Both the position numbers and the translations under genes were made by a program. The notes below the pieces were generated by a model that ran no database searches, was not told the origin of the DNA, and was given only the letters and a program-made list of their open reading frames with translations. A DNA stretch of 64,000 bases from Pseudochelatococcus contaminans (GTDB taxonomy: Bacteria; Pseudomonadota; Alphaproteobacteria; Rhizobiales; Beijerinckiaceae): contig NZ_JACICC010000001.1 of NCBI RefSeq assembly GCF_014195635.1, forward strand, positions 806,001 through 870,000. The letters run 5' to 3'. Numbering within the stretch: the first letter of the stretch is position 1; the number at the start of each line of letters is the position of its first letter. This document shows, piece by piece, positions 38,349 to 46,675 of this stretch.

Positions 38349-38648
38349 TCACCGTGAGAATACTCCTTCAACGCGGACAGAACCCGAGATCGTTACGGAC
38401 GAGCCGCCAACCTGAAAGGAATTTCCGGCCGGCCCCCCGCGCTCGGCAGCACGTGGAACGACTGGTGCACCAAGGCGCGGATCGCCGGGCTGTAGCGGCC
38501 CACCCTTGCACCCCGCCACAGATGAGGCAGCCTTGCTGCCGCCAAGCTGAACGCACCCTTGATTATCTGCGGAACGTGCGAAGGCTGGAGATGCAAAGGC
38601 CGAAACCGCCAGAAGCATACAGCCCGAGAGGATTGTCAGCGTTTTCAC
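38349..38648 (-). CDS. Small secreted protein, unknown function
   Basis: A 99-residue protein with a classical signal peptide (MKTLTILSGCMLLAVSAFA, cleavage around SPAFA-RS) and a Gly/Pro/Ser-rich mature part of about 75 residues with two cysteines (DNQGCVQLGG and AGCKGGP), which could form a disulphide in the periplasm. The stop is 7 bp before the J-domain gene, so the two are probably one operon. I do not recognise the family. Confidence 0.6.
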   Translation of the reverse strand: MKTLTILSGCMLLAVSAFASPAFARSADNQGCVQLGGSKAASSVAGCKGGPLQPGDPRLGAPVVPRAAERGGPAGNSFQVGGSSVTISGSVRVEGVFSR

Positions 38649-38816
38649 CTTGGTCTCCCGTTTCTGACTGCATCTGGCACTGGTTTAGTGGCGAAGCACA
38701 TTTGCCGATGAGGCTTGCAGCTACATCCATGAATCGCCCGACATACGCATTCTCGGATTATGCTGTTTTTCCGCTCTGTTTCAAAATCGCTTTTGCGTCA
38801 TGCCGGATAAAAGGCT

Positions 38817-39233
38817 TTATAAAAGCCCCAGCGCGGCAAGGTCGCGGCGCAGGCTTTCGGGCATCTCAGCGGTTTCTGCAGTTTCGCCGGCGCCGATGTC
38901 CGGTGGGGCATCCTTGATATCGAGATAGCGCCAGCCCTGAAACGCGCGAAACGGACGCGGCACCACGGGGACGACCGCGTCGTCAAGTATCAGCCGGCAG
39001 CGGGAAATCCCGTCATCACCCCGCACCTCACACAGATCAAGCAGCTTCTGCCGGCATGCGATCTGCCCCTTGATCACCCAATAGAGTGACCCACCAGCCA
39101 GCAGTTCGTCTTTGCGCTTGGGAAACATCCGCGTTGTATGGCTATGCTCGCCCGAACGTTGGGACGTCCAGGCAGTGAGTTCGGCCACAGAGTCGATGCC
39201 GACGCACAACTTGAGCAGATTAAGACCGCTCAC
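38817..39233 (-). CDS. DUF1489 family protein
   Basis: A 138-residue protein recognisable as DUF1489 by [12 protein letters not shown] at the start, [27 protein letters not shown] and [23 protein letters not shown]. The family is confined mainly to alphaproteobacteria and its role is unknown. No signal peptide or membrane segment. The ATG overlaps the lipB stop by 4 bp, so it is translationally coupled to lipB. Confidence 0.85.
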   Translation of the reverse strand: MSGLNLLKLCVGIDSVAELTAWTSQRSGEHSHTTRMFPKRKDELLAGGSLYWVIKGQIACRQKLLDLCEVRGDDGISRCRLILDDAVVPVVPRPFRAFQGWRYLDIKDAPPDIGAGETAETAEMPESLRRDLAALGLL

Positions 39234-39979
39234 GGCGCTTTGCCGATTTGCGTGGGGCCGAAAATTGGCTCGAACGCCGCGCGCAATGCCAGATCAGCAT
39301 CGCTCATGCTGACGAGCAAACCGAGATCAACGAGGCTCGTGACGCCAAAACCGCGAATGCCGCAGGGCACGATGCCGCGGTAGTGATCAAGCTCCGGATC
39401 GACATTGAGGCTGATACCGTGGAACGTCACGCCGCGCCGCACGCGGATGCCGATGGCCGCGATCTTGTCTTCCACGCCCTCACCTTTTTCCGGACGCCGC
39501 ACCCATACGCCGACCCGGTCTTCCCGCCGTTCGCCGCGTATGTTGAAGGCGTCAAGCGTGTCGATGACCCACGCCTCCAATGCGGCAACGAAGCGCCGCA
39601 GATCCGGCGTGCCGTTGGCGGCCCGGCGGCGCAGATCCAGCATGACATAGGCCACACGCTGGCCGGGGCCGTGGTAGGTATATTGCCCGCCGCGTCCGGT
39701 CGTATAGACTGGAAACCCCTGCGTATCGAGCAGATCAGTGCCCTGCGCCGACGTGCCGGCCGTGTAGAGCGGAGGGTGTTCAACCAGCCAAATGGCCTCG
39801 GACGCCTGCCCGGCAGCAATAGCCGCAACCCGCTCTTCCATGAAACTCACGGCCGTTTCATAGGGCACGGGGGAATCGCTAACGATCCACTCAACGGGCT
39901 CACTCTCGCGCACAGGCAGAAATGCCCCGGCAAGATCAGCGCGGTCTATAGCCGAAATCGAGGATGCGGATGTTGTCAT
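39230..39979 (-). CDS. lipB: Octanoyltransferase LipB
   Basis: A 249-residue enzyme that moves octanoyl groups from acyl carrier protein to lipoyl domains, the first step of lipoate synthesis. Motifs: [15 protein letters not shown] (family signature) and catalytic residues cysteine in [12 protein letters not shown] and lysine in [11 protein letters not shown]. The N-terminal 30 residues are a variable extension. It is the first gene of a two-gene unit with DUF1489. Confidence 0.96.
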   Translation of the reverse strand: MTTSASSISAIDRADLAGAFLPVRESEPVEWIVSDSPVPYETAVSFMEERVAAIAAGQASEAIWLVEHPPLYTAGTSAQGTDLLDTQGFPVYTTGRGGQYTYHGPGQRVAYVMLDLRRRAANGTPDLRRFVAALEAWVIDTLDAFNIRGERREDRVGVWVRRPEKGEGVEDKIAAIGIRVRRGVTFHGISLNVDPELDHYRGIVPCGIRGFGVTSLVDLGLLVSMSDADLALRAAFEPIFGPTQIGKAP

Positions 39980-39994
39980 ATCAGCGGCACGCCT

Positions 39995-40771
39995 TCAAAC
40001 TTCGCTCGATGCGGCCAGCCCCATGCGCTCGCGCACGATGGCGTCGATAGCCGGAACGGCCAGCGTGGCCGGTTCGTAAAAACGCTTGTCCCAGACGTGT
40101 TCGTCTATCGCACCCACAACGTTGTCGAGCACGTTGAGGATGCCGAGTGCGCCGGTCATTTCCACGATGGGGTCGATATTCACAACCGCGCCCGAACTGC
40201 CGATGCTGATGACCGTATCGCTGGCGTCGAGAGTGTTGGCGATGTCGGATAGCACGCGATAGAGCGGCGCCATTTCGCCGAAAAAGACCACATCCGGCTT
40301 GATGATCCGGTCCGGGTCCGTCGTGGCGTCGAAACCGGAATAGCCGATATCGCGCAATTCTTCGGTGCGGATGTTCCGCAGATTGCGCAGGAACCCGTGC
40401 AGATGCACCGTATCCACGACACCGGCGCGCTCGAACAAATCATCGATGTTCTGGGTGATGTTGATGACCCGGCCCGGATAAGCCCGCTGCCATGTCGCGA
40501 CCGCGGCATGGGCGAGGTTCGGCGAAGCCCGCCCCAGCTCGACGCGCCGATGGTTATAGAACTCATGCACGAGCGTATGATTGGCGCGCCATGTGTCGTA
40601 ATTCGCGACATCGCGCGGATCGTGCCCGTGCCACAGACCATCGCTATCGCGGAAAGTGGCGATCCCCGATTCAGCGCTGATCCCCGCACCCGAGAAAACC
40701 ACGAGACGCGGCAAGCGCTCTTCCGCCCGAAAGGTGGATCGGGACACTTTGTTATCCAGGAAATCGTTCAT
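39995..40771 (-). CDS. SIR2 family NAD-dependent deacylase-like protein lacking zinc cysteines
   Basis: A 258-residue Sir2 homologue. NAD-binding motifs GAGISAESGIATFRDSDGLW (from residue 28) and TQNIDDL (106-112) and the catalytic H125 (HLHG) are present. The four zinc-binding cysteines of ordinary sirtuins are missing; in fact this reading contains no cysteine. The zinc module is replaced by a short segment (residues 126-160) ending IKPDVVFFGEM. It may be a zinc-independent deacylase or ADP-ribosyl-type enzyme. ATG 40771 precedes the motif by 27 residues; upstream in-frame codons to 40987 look non-coding. Confidence 0.87.
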   Translation of the reverse strand: MNDFLDNKVSRSTFRAEERLPRLVVFSGAGISAESGIATFRDSDGLWHGHDPRDVANYDTWRANHTLVHEFYNHRRVELGRASPNLAHAAVATWQRAYPGRVINITQNIDDLFERAGVVDTVHLHGFLRNLRNIRTEELRDIGYSGFDATTDPDRIIKPDVVFFGEMAPLYRVLSDIANTLDASDTVISIGSSGAVVNIDPIVEMTGALGILNVLDNVVGAIDEHVWDKRFYEPATLAVPAIDAIVRERMGLAASSEV

Positions 40772-40991
40772 CGGAAACCGCTCATCGGGAACGCCCTTCA
40801 AATGGCGTCCCAAAGCATGAAACGCGCCGTTCGCGGGATGCCGTCCGCACCTAGTCTGCAACACACGAACGTCACCATCCGTGGCGACTATCGCAGGCCG
40901 CTGACGCATCCGCCTCCTAGCAGATAGCGCGTCGATCCGAATATTTCCAGAGAAGAATGGCCGCGCCCGCTTTGGGCGCGACGTCATCCCG

Positions 40992-41915
40992 TTACGCCGT
41001 AGCCTGCTGAATGGTGGCAGGCGGGCGCAAGCCTAGCAGATGGCAGATGGCATAAACCAGATCGGCGCGGTTCATGGTGTAGAAGTGGATATCCGTGACG
41101 CCCCGGTCCACGAGATCGAACACCTGCTCCGCCGCAACGGCAGCGGCAATCAGACGACGCGTTTCGGCGTCATCGTCCAGCCCGTCGAAGCGATGCGCCA
41201 GCCATGCAGGCACGTGGGCACCGGTGCGCTCGGCAAATGCCGCAGTCTGGCGGAAGTTTTGCACCGGCAATATGCCGGGAACCACTGGAATGTTGATGCC
41301 CGCTCCGCGTACCTTGTCCAGATAACGGAAATACACGTCATTATCGAAGAAGAACTGCGTGATAGCCCGCGTTGCGCCGGCATCCACCTTCTGCCGCAGC
41401 ACATCGATATCGACGGCGAAGCTATCGCTTTCCGGGTGCTTCTCCGGGTAAGCGGCGACGCTCACCTCGAAATCACCGATAGCCCGGATGCCTTCGATCA
41501 AGGCCGGTGTCGATGCATAACCCTCCGGGTGCGGCTCATAGCGCGTGCCGAGGCCGCCGGCGGGATCACCGCGCAGCGCGACGATATGGCGGACGCCGGC
41601 ATCGAGATACGAGCGGATAACGTCATCCACCTCGCCCTTCGTTGCGGAAACACAGGTCAGGTGCGCCGCCGGGCGCAGCGGCGTTTCATCAACGATGCGC
41701 TTCACCGTTGTATGCGTGCGCTCGCGCGTGGTGCCGCCCGCACCGTATGTCACGGACACGAAGGCCGGGCTGAGTGGCTCCAGCCGCTTGATGGAGGCCC
41801 ACAACGTCTCCTCCATGGCAGGCGTTTTGGGCGGGAAAAACTCGAAAGAGACGCTCGCCGGGCGCGACGTATTTCTGCTGGCGCGAAAGCCGGAATGGTT
41901 AGCGTGGGAGGACAT
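40992..41915 (-). CDS. metF: 5,10-methylenetetrahydrofolate reductase
   Basis: A 307-residue flavoprotein of the MetF family with SFEFFPPKT at the start, HLTCVSATKGEVDDVI, HIVALRGDPAGG and AITQFFFDNDVYFRY motifs. It makes 5-methyltetrahydrofolate for methionine synthesis. It starts 12 bp after the stop of the ArsR-methyltransferase gene, so the two are probably cotranscribed, which suggests the regulator controls methionine metabolism. Confidence 0.96.
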   Translation of the reverse strand: MSSHANHSGFRASRNTSRPASVSFEFFPPKTPAMEETLWASIKRLEPLSPAFVSVTYGAGGTTRERTHTTVKRIVDETPLRPAAHLTCVSATKGEVDDVIRSYLDAGVRHIVALRGDPAGGLGTRYEPHPEGYASTPALIEGIRAIGDFEVSVAAYPEKHPESDSFAVDIDVLRQKVDAGATRAITQFFFDNDVYFRYLDKVRGAGINIPVVPGILPVQNFRQTAAFAERTGAHVPAWLAHRFDGLDDDAETRRLIAAAVAAEQVFDLVDRGVTDIHFYTMNRADLVYAICHLLGLRPPATIQQATA

Positions 41916-41927
41916 GCGGAACTCCGG

Positions 41928-42941
41928 TCAGGCAATCGCGTGCAGAGGTTGATCGGGAATGGTGTCGGTGATGATGCGTCTGTCGCGGGCAAGATACAGC
42001 GACACCGTCAGTTGATCTGCCGCGGGGTTGGGCGGGGTCAGGTCACGATGCGAAACGACATCGAGCCCCGCATCCTCAAGCCAGCCGGTCATCTGTTCAT
42101 AAGTGAAACCCAGCCGCCGATGCGCGTGCTTCTCGCGCAGGAATTCCAGCTCGTGGGCGGCAAAATCGACAATCAGCAGCCGGCCACCCGGCGCCAGCGC
42201 AGCCGTTGCCTCCCGAATGGCACGGGCGGGATCGTCGAGATAGTGCAAAACCTGATGGATCACCACCAGATCGAACGCGTTGCGTTCCACCGGCAAGGCA
42301 TGAATGTCGCCTTGCCGGAGTTGCACCTGGCTCAACCCGGCTCGCTCCAGATTGGCGCGCGCGACGGCCAGCATGCCGTGGTTCGCATCCACCCCGACAG
42401 CCCGCTCCGCCTGCGCTGCAATGAGCTGGAGCATGCGCCCGGTGCCGGTGCCAAGATCCAACACCGCATTGAACCGCAACGAAGCCAGAGCTTCGTGAAT
42501 TGCACCCTCGACCGCTTCCTCGGGCACGTGGAGGGAGCGCATCGCATCCCAATGCCCGGCAACGAGCGAGAAATGCGCCTGCGCCGCATCCGCCCGCGCA
42601 CGGCGCACTGCCTGAAGTCGCTCACGGTCGGCTTGCAACTGCGTGTCCTGAACATCCAGCCGCGACACGAGATCGCGCACGGCCACAGCGCCGGCGCTGT
42701 GGTCGGCAAGCCGGAAAAAGGCCCAGGCACCTTCGCGCTGCCGCTCGATCAGGCCGGCTTCGGTCAGCAACCGCAAATGGCGCGAAATGCGTGGTTGCGA
42801 CTGGGCCAGAATATCCGTCAAGTCGGAGACGTTCAGCTCGCCTTCGGTCAGCAGCGCCAATATGCGCAGACGCGTTTCTTCTCCCGCCGCTTTGAGCGTG
42901 GTCAGCATCGCCGACAGGGAAACGGGCGCGGGGGCCGGCAT
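41928..42941 (-). CDS. ArsR-family regulator fused to SAM-dependent methyltransferase domain
   Basis: A 337-residue protein with an N-terminal winged-helix ArsR domain (about 8-95: EETRLRILALL; LAQSQPRISRHLRLLTEAGL) and a C-terminal class I methyltransferase domain (about 125-280: VLDLGTGTGRML SAM motif I; DLVVIHQVLHYLDD). There are no ArsR metal cysteines. Such fusions sit beside metF in many alphaproteobacteria and may sense SAM or SAH; SahR/SamR-type ArsR regulators of the methionine cycle are known. Two 17-bp tandem repeats lie just upstream of the start. Confidence 0.88.
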   Translation of the reverse strand: MPAPAPVSLSAMLTTLKAAGEETRLRILALLTEGELNVSDLTDILAQSQPRISRHLRLLTEAGLIERQREGAWAFFRLADHSAGAVAVRDLVSRLDVQDTQLQADRERLQAVRRARADAAQAHFSLVAGHWDAMRSLHVPEEAVEGAIHEALASLRFNAVLDLGTGTGRMLQLIAAQAERAVGVDANHGMLAVARANLERAGLSQVQLRQGDIHALPVERNAFDLVVIHQVLHYLDDPARAIREATAALAPGGRLLIVDFAAHELEFLREKHAHRRLGFTYEQMTGWLEDAGLDVVSHRDLTPPNPAADQLTVSLYLARDRRIITDTIPDQPLHAIA

Positions 42942-42954
42942 CGGAAAGCACTCC

Positions 42955-42988
42955 TGAAATTATGCAACAGCTGGAATCGTGCAACAGC
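42955..42988 (-). promoter_or_regulatory. Tandem 17-bp repeats, candidate operator of the ArsR-type regulator
   Basis: TGAAATTATGCAACAGC (42955-42971) is followed directly by TGGAATCGTGCAACAGC (42972-42988), identical at 14 of 17 positions. They lie 14-47 bp upstream of the regulator's ATG. A protein bound here would overlap the promoter or early leader, so autoregulation is likely. The assignment rests on position only. Confidence 0.55.
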
Positions 42989-43082
42989 GTGATCAAAAAA
43001 ACCTCGCTACGAAGCTGCCGCAAGGAGATTCTTCTTATCGTATAAATATATCTTTATGTTTAAAGCCATTCCAGTGCAAGGC

Positions 43083-43111
43083 TTGACCTTGCCCCGCACG
43101 ATGATCATATC
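43083..43111 (+). promoter_or_regulatory. Promoter candidate of hsp20
   Basis: TTGACC (43083-43088), 17-bp spacer, CATATC (43106-43111), leaving a leader of about 75 nt. The bases CTTGACC also fit the -35 of heat-shock sigma (RpoH) promoters, but the -10 spacing does not clearly match. A ROSE thermometer could be present in the leader; I could not verify one. Confidence 0.4.
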
Positions 43112-43194
43112 TGTGAAACGCCGTTTTCGCACGATGCTGCCGCTGCGGGTCGAGCGAGAATCAACTGGAACGAAGTGCCAAAAAGGGCTTCGGA

Positions 43195-43623
43195 ATGTCT
43201 CGTTCGCCATCACTGTCATCACCGTTCCTGCTCGGGTTCGACGAGATCGAGCGTGCTCTCGATCGCGTCACGAAAACAGCCAATGACGGGTATCCTCCCT
43301 ATAACATCGAGCGCATTCCCGGCGAGGCCGATGCCCCGGACAGATTGCGCATTACGCTGGCCGTCGCGGGTTTCTTGCGCGAGCAGCTTGAAATTACGGT
43401 TGAGGAAAACCAACTCATTATCAAGGGCCGGCAAACAGAAGACAAAAGCAGGCACTACCTGCATCGCGGCATCGCGGCACGGCAGTTTCAGCGGTCGTTT
43501 CTTCTGGCTGACGGCATGGAGGTTTTGGGGGCCGACCTCGCAAACGGTCTCTTGTCGATCGATCTCGTCCGGCCGGAGGCCCAGCGCATCATCCGGCGGA
43601 TCGATATTCTGGCGCGCGAGTGA
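43195..43623 (+). CDS. Small heat-shock protein (Hsp20/IbpA family)
   Basis: A 142-residue alpha-crystallin-type chaperone. The core runs from YPPYNIERIP through RITLAVAGFLREQLEITVEENQL to RHYLHRGIAARQFQRSFLL and ends with NGLLSIDLVRPE, typical of IbpA-like rhizobial Hsp20. It holds unfolded proteins for refolding by DnaK/ClpB. Monocistronic, with a terminator about 95 bp after the stop. Confidence 0.93.
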   Translation: MSRSPSLSSPFLLGFDEIERALDRVTKTANDGYPPYNIERIPGEADAPDRLRITLAVAGFLREQLEITVEENQLIIKGRQTEDKSRHYLHRGIAARQFQRSFLLADGMEVLGADLANGLLSIDLVRPEAQRIIRRIDILARE

Positions 43624-43718
43624 TCGCGGCCGCAGTTTCGCCAACGCATGGGCGCATGATCTGGAGGCCGTCAACGTCCACTAAAGCGTTTTCGGCTCCG
43701 CAAAACCCACGTTAACAG

Positions 43719-43750
43719 CGCCGCCGCATGGCTCATGCGGCGGCGTTTCA
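43719..43750 (+). terminator. Terminator of hsp20
   Basis: Perfect 12-bp stem CGCCGCCGCATG/CATGCGGCGGCG (43719-43730 with 43734-43745), followed by TTTCATTTGTT. It is just outside the convergent hydrolase gene's stop. Confidence 0.88.
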
Positions 43751-43754
43751 TTTG

Positions 43755-44549
43755 TTACGCCCGGACAGCCCGATCCACTGTGTTGACGAGCAAATCGATA
43801 TCCTGCGGGCGCGACAGGCGGTGATCGCCGTCCTTGATCAGGGTGACCGTCGTGGCCTCGCCCGGCAGGTGCTCCACCAGTTCAAGGGCATGCTGCCACG
43901 GCACGTCGGGATCTTGCATACCCTGAAGGATGGACACAGGGCATCCGGGACGGATCGGTGCGCCGAACAGATTGTGGCTTGAGCCGTCCTCGATAAGGCG
44001 CCGCGTGATCGGGTACGGCTCGCCATAAGCAGATGGCACCAGCAATTGCCCGGTCTCCGAAATGGTACGCCGCTGTTCTTCCGACATCGAAGCCCACATT
44101 AGTTTTTCAGTAAAATCGACTGCGGGCGCGATCAGGACCAGTGCCGATGGGGCAGACGGCGAACCCGCCAGTGCCCGGGCGGCGAGCAACGCCAGCCAGC
44201 CGCCCATCGACGACCCAACCAGCACGGGAGACGGCCCGCCGCGCTCCCGGATAACGGCGAGTGCGTCGGAGAGCCAGTCGGATATCGTGCCATCCTCAAA
44301 CCGTCCGTCCGATTCGCCATGCCCCGAATAATCGAGGCGCAGGAACGCATGGCCGTTCTTTTGCGCCCAGGCATCGAGCGCCTCGGCTTTGGTGGCGCGC
44401 ATGTCAGAACGGAAGCCGCCAAGCCATATCACGGCCGGCCCCTGCCCCTCACGCAGCAAAAAAACGAGTTTTCGATCGCCATTGGCCGTTGAATTAATTA
44501 AATATTGCGGTTTAGGCTGGTTCACTGTGTTCAACTCCACTATCAGCAT
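43755..44549 (-). CDS. Alpha/beta hydrolase, ABHD10-like
   Basis: A 264-residue alpha/beta hydrolase. The nucleophile elbow is GSSMGG, the acid is in MQDPDVPW and the histidine in DGDHRLSRP; LRLDYSGHGESDG is the typical oxyanion/strand block. The arrangement resembles ABHD10, a mitochondrial thioesterase/esterase with bacterial homologues. No signal peptide. Substrate unknown. It is divergent from the glycosyltransferase gene with 48 bp between starts. Confidence 0.82.
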   Translation of the reverse strand: MLIVELNTVNQPKPQYLINSTANGDRKLVFLLREGQGPAVIWLGGFRSDMRATKAEALDAWAQKNGHAFLRLDYSGHGESDGRFEDGTISDWLSDALAVIRERGGPSPVLVGSSMGGWLALLAARALAGSPSAPSALVLIAPAVDFTEKLMWASMSEEQRRTISETGQLLVPSAYGEPYPITRRLIEDGSSHNLFGAPIRPGCPVSILQGMQDPDVPWQHALELVEHLPGEATTVTLIKDGDHRLSRPQDIDLLVNTVDRAVRA

Positions 44550-44597
44550 GATCAGAAACGAATCTTATTGCAGCCTTTTACTACGGTGAACCAGACG

Positions 44598-45845
44598 ATG
44601 CGACCACGCGCTTCCGAAGCAGCGCCCACTGGCCACGCGCTGCCCCGGGGATCGCAGCCCCTGAGGGGCCGCACCGTTCTCCAGATTGTACCGGACCTCG
44701 ACGCCGGTGGCGCGGAACGGACGACCGTCGATATCGCCGCCGGTCTTGCGGAAGCCGGTGCACGCGCGCTCGTCGCCACGGAGGGCGGACGGCTGGTTGG
44801 CGAGTTGCAGGCCATGGGCGGCATCTGGGTTCCGTTTCCCGCACGCACGAAGAACCCGCTCGCCATGACAATGAATGTCGGCAAGCTCATGAGCATCTGC
44901 CGGCGCGAGGGTGTGGACCTGATCCACGCACGTTCACGCGCGCCGGCATGGGTTGCACTCATCGCGGCTCGCACGCTGAAGCTGCCGTTCGTGACGACGT
45001 ACCATGGCAGCTATTCCGGCAAATCCTCCGCGAAGGTGTTCTACAACTCCGTCATGGCGCGCGGCGACGTGGTGATCGCCAATTCGCGCTACACCGCCGG
45101 ACTGATCGAAGCGGCACATCCGGTTTCCCTCGGGCGGATCAAGGTCGTTCATCGCGGAACGGACCTGTCGCGCTATCGGCCGGACAAGGTCGAGCCGGAC
45201 CGTGTGGATGCCCTGCGCAAGACATGGAATGTCGCGCCCTATCAACGCATCGTGCTGCTTGCGGCGCGGCTCACCGCATGGAAGGGGCAGCGAGTGTTGA
45301 TCGAGGCAGCAAACCTTCTCCATAAGCAGGGCCTTCAGGACGTCGTGTTCATCCTCGCCGGCGATCCGCAGGGGCGGGACGGGTACGTTCGCCAACTCGA
45401 CAAGGACATCACCGACAAGGGGCTCACAGGCGTCGTGCGCCGCGTTGGACATTGTACGGACATGCCCGCCGCCCTGCTCGCTTCCGCCATCGTCGTGGTG
45501 CCGTCGATCGAGCCGGAGGCGTTTGGCCGCGTGGCGGTGGAAGCGCAGGCGATGGGCACGCCAGCCATCGTGTCGGACCTGGGGGCCGTGCCCGAAACCG
45601 TACTAGGCCCGCCCGAAGTGCCCGTCAGCGAGCGCACGGGCTGGCGCACACCGCCCGGCGATGCCGAAGCGCTGGCCGATGCGATCAACGAAGTATTCGC
45701 CCTTGGCGCCTCCGCGCGTCAGGCGCTCACAACAAGGGCGCGGCGGCATGTGGAAGCGCATTTCTCGCTGGAATACATGGTGAACGAGACACTTGACGTC
45801 TACGGGCACCTGCTGGGCGGCCGCGCCGCACCGCCGAAGCAGTGA
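44598..45845 (+). CDS. GT4-family glycosyltransferase
   Basis: A 415-residue GT-B glycosyltransferase. The N-terminal half has LQIVPDLDAGGAERTTVDIA and HARSRAPAWVALIAA; the C-terminal domain has RLTAWKGQRVLIEAA and the E-x7-E donor-binding block EPEAFGRVAVEAQAMG. It probably adds a sugar to a surface polysaccharide or lipid carrier; the acceptor is unknown and no polysaccharide cluster surrounds it. ATG 44598 gives a short N-terminus before the GT fold; in-frame upstream starts overlap the divergent hydrolase. Confidence 0.88.
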   Translation: MRPRASEAAPTGHALPRGSQPLRGRTVLQIVPDLDAGGAERTTVDIAAGLAEAGARALVATEGGRLVGELQAMGGIWVPFPARTKNPLAMTMNVGKLMSICRREGVDLIHARSRAPAWVALIAARTLKLPFVTTYHGSYSGKSSAKVFYNSVMARGDVVIANSRYTAGLIEAAHPVSLGRIKVVHRGTDLSRYRPDKVEPDRVDALRKTWNVAPYQRIVLLAARLTAWKGQRVLIEAANLLHKQGLQDVVFILAGDPQGRDGYVRQLDKDITDKGLTGVVRRVGHCTDMPAALLASAIVVVPSIEPEAFGRVAVEAQAMGTPAIVSDLGAVPETVLGPPEVPVSERTGWRTPPGDAEALADAINEVFALGASARQALTTRARRHVEAHFSLEYMVNETLDVYGHLLGGRAAPPKQ

Positions 45846-46004
45846 TAGAAGAACAGTTTTTCTGTCGCTGCAGACGTTGATGCTATTGACTTTACGGGAC
45901 TTTGTGCAAATGTTCCTCATTATCGAGGCTTAGCGTCGCGGCAGGAAAGGCAGTCTGTTGTTCGGTTGATCCGGGACTTGTCCACGACCTGCCCGTCGTC
46001 AATC

Positions 46005-46021
46005 AGGAGACAACAGCCATT
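46005..46021 (+). promoter_or_regulatory. Shine-Dalgarno and AUU start of infC
   Basis: AGGAGA (46005-46010), eight bases of spacer, then ATT (46019-46021). No ATG, GTG or TTG fits both the spacing and the IF-3 N-terminus. This decides the infC start. Confidence 0.85.
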
Positions 46022-46561
46022 CGCCGTCCCATAAGATCGTTAGCGGTTCCGCAAAAAGAAGGGCCGCGCGCCAACAGAGATATTCGTGGCGTCCGTGAAG
46101 TTCAGCTTATCGATGAGGAAGGGCAGAACCGCGGCGTCGTGTCGTTTTTCGATGCTCTGCGTCTGGCTGAGGAAGCCGGGCTTGATCTCGTCGAGATCGC
46201 TCCGAACTCGGAGCCGCCGGTTTGCAAGCTGCTCGACTACGGAAGATACAAGTTCCTTGAGCAGAAGAAGCAAGCCGAGGCACGTAAGCGCCAGAAGACT
46301 GTTGAGGTGAAGGAAATCAAGCTTCGCCCGGGTATTGACGATAACGATTATGGCGTCAAACTGAAGGCGATGCATCGCTTCTTCGAGGAAGGCGACAAGG
46401 TCAAGGTGACTTTGCGTTTCCGTGGCCGCGAAATGGCTCACCAGGATATCGGCTATAAGCTGATGATCAGGGTCAAGGCGGATACCATCGACACGGCCAA
46501 GGTTGAAACCGAGCCGCAGCTCGAAGGCCGTCAGATGATCATGATACTTGCGCCGCGTTGA
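46019..46561 (+). CDS. infC: Translation initiation factor IF-3, AUU start codon
   Basis: A 180-residue IF-3. The N-domain shows [21 protein letters not shown] and the C-domain [21 protein letters not shown] and [13 protein letters not shown]-3 binds 30S subunits, prevents subunit joining and rejects non-AUG starts. Starting at ATT gives [15 protein letters not shown], aligning with the family, and the normal length of about 180; a GTG/TTG frame opening at 45902 would add 39 non-conserved residues. A rare start lets IF-3 repress its own translation. Confidence 0.94.
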   Translation: MRRPIRSLAVPQKEGPRANRDIRGVREVQLIDEEGQNRGVVSFFDALRLAEEAGLDLVEIAPNSEPPVCKLLDYGRYKFLEQKKQAEARKRQKTVEVKEIKLRPGIDDNDYGVKLKAMHRFFEEGDKVKVTLRFRGREMAHQDIGYKLMIRVKADTIDTAKVETEPQLEGRQMIMILAPR

Positions 46562-46631
46562 TAACGGCATGGCGCTTATGACTTTATCAAGTCTTGCGCC
46601 ATCCTGATCGCACGAGCACAATGCCCTCCCC

Positions 46632-46655
46632 GGGCGGTTCACCAATGAACCGCCC
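46632..46655. other. Stem-loop upstream of sseA
   Basis: Perfect 10-bp stem GGGCGGTTCA/TGAACCGCCC with a CCAA loop, ending about 20 nt before the sseA ATG. No U-run follows, so it is not a standard terminator; another longer hairpin (ATGGCGC/GCGCCAT, 46568-46602) lies between it and infC. Confidence 0.65.
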
Positions 46656-46675
46656 GCCGATTCCGGGAGTGCATT

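Noticed and set aside
41040-42992. A 650-codon plus-strand frame opposite metF and the ArsR-methyltransferase gene
   Set aside because: Antisense shadow of two well-supported proteins; no ribosome binding site or recognisable domain.
43112-43194. ROSE-type RNA thermometer in the hsp20 leader
   Set aside because: Expected for rhizobial hsp20 genes, but I could not find the conserved anti-Shine-Dalgarno pairing by eye; a covariance-model search would decide.
45902-46018. N-terminal extension of IF-3 to the start of the open frame
   Set aside because: The 39 extra residues are not conserved and have no good ribosome binding site, while ATT at 46019 has one at ideal distance.
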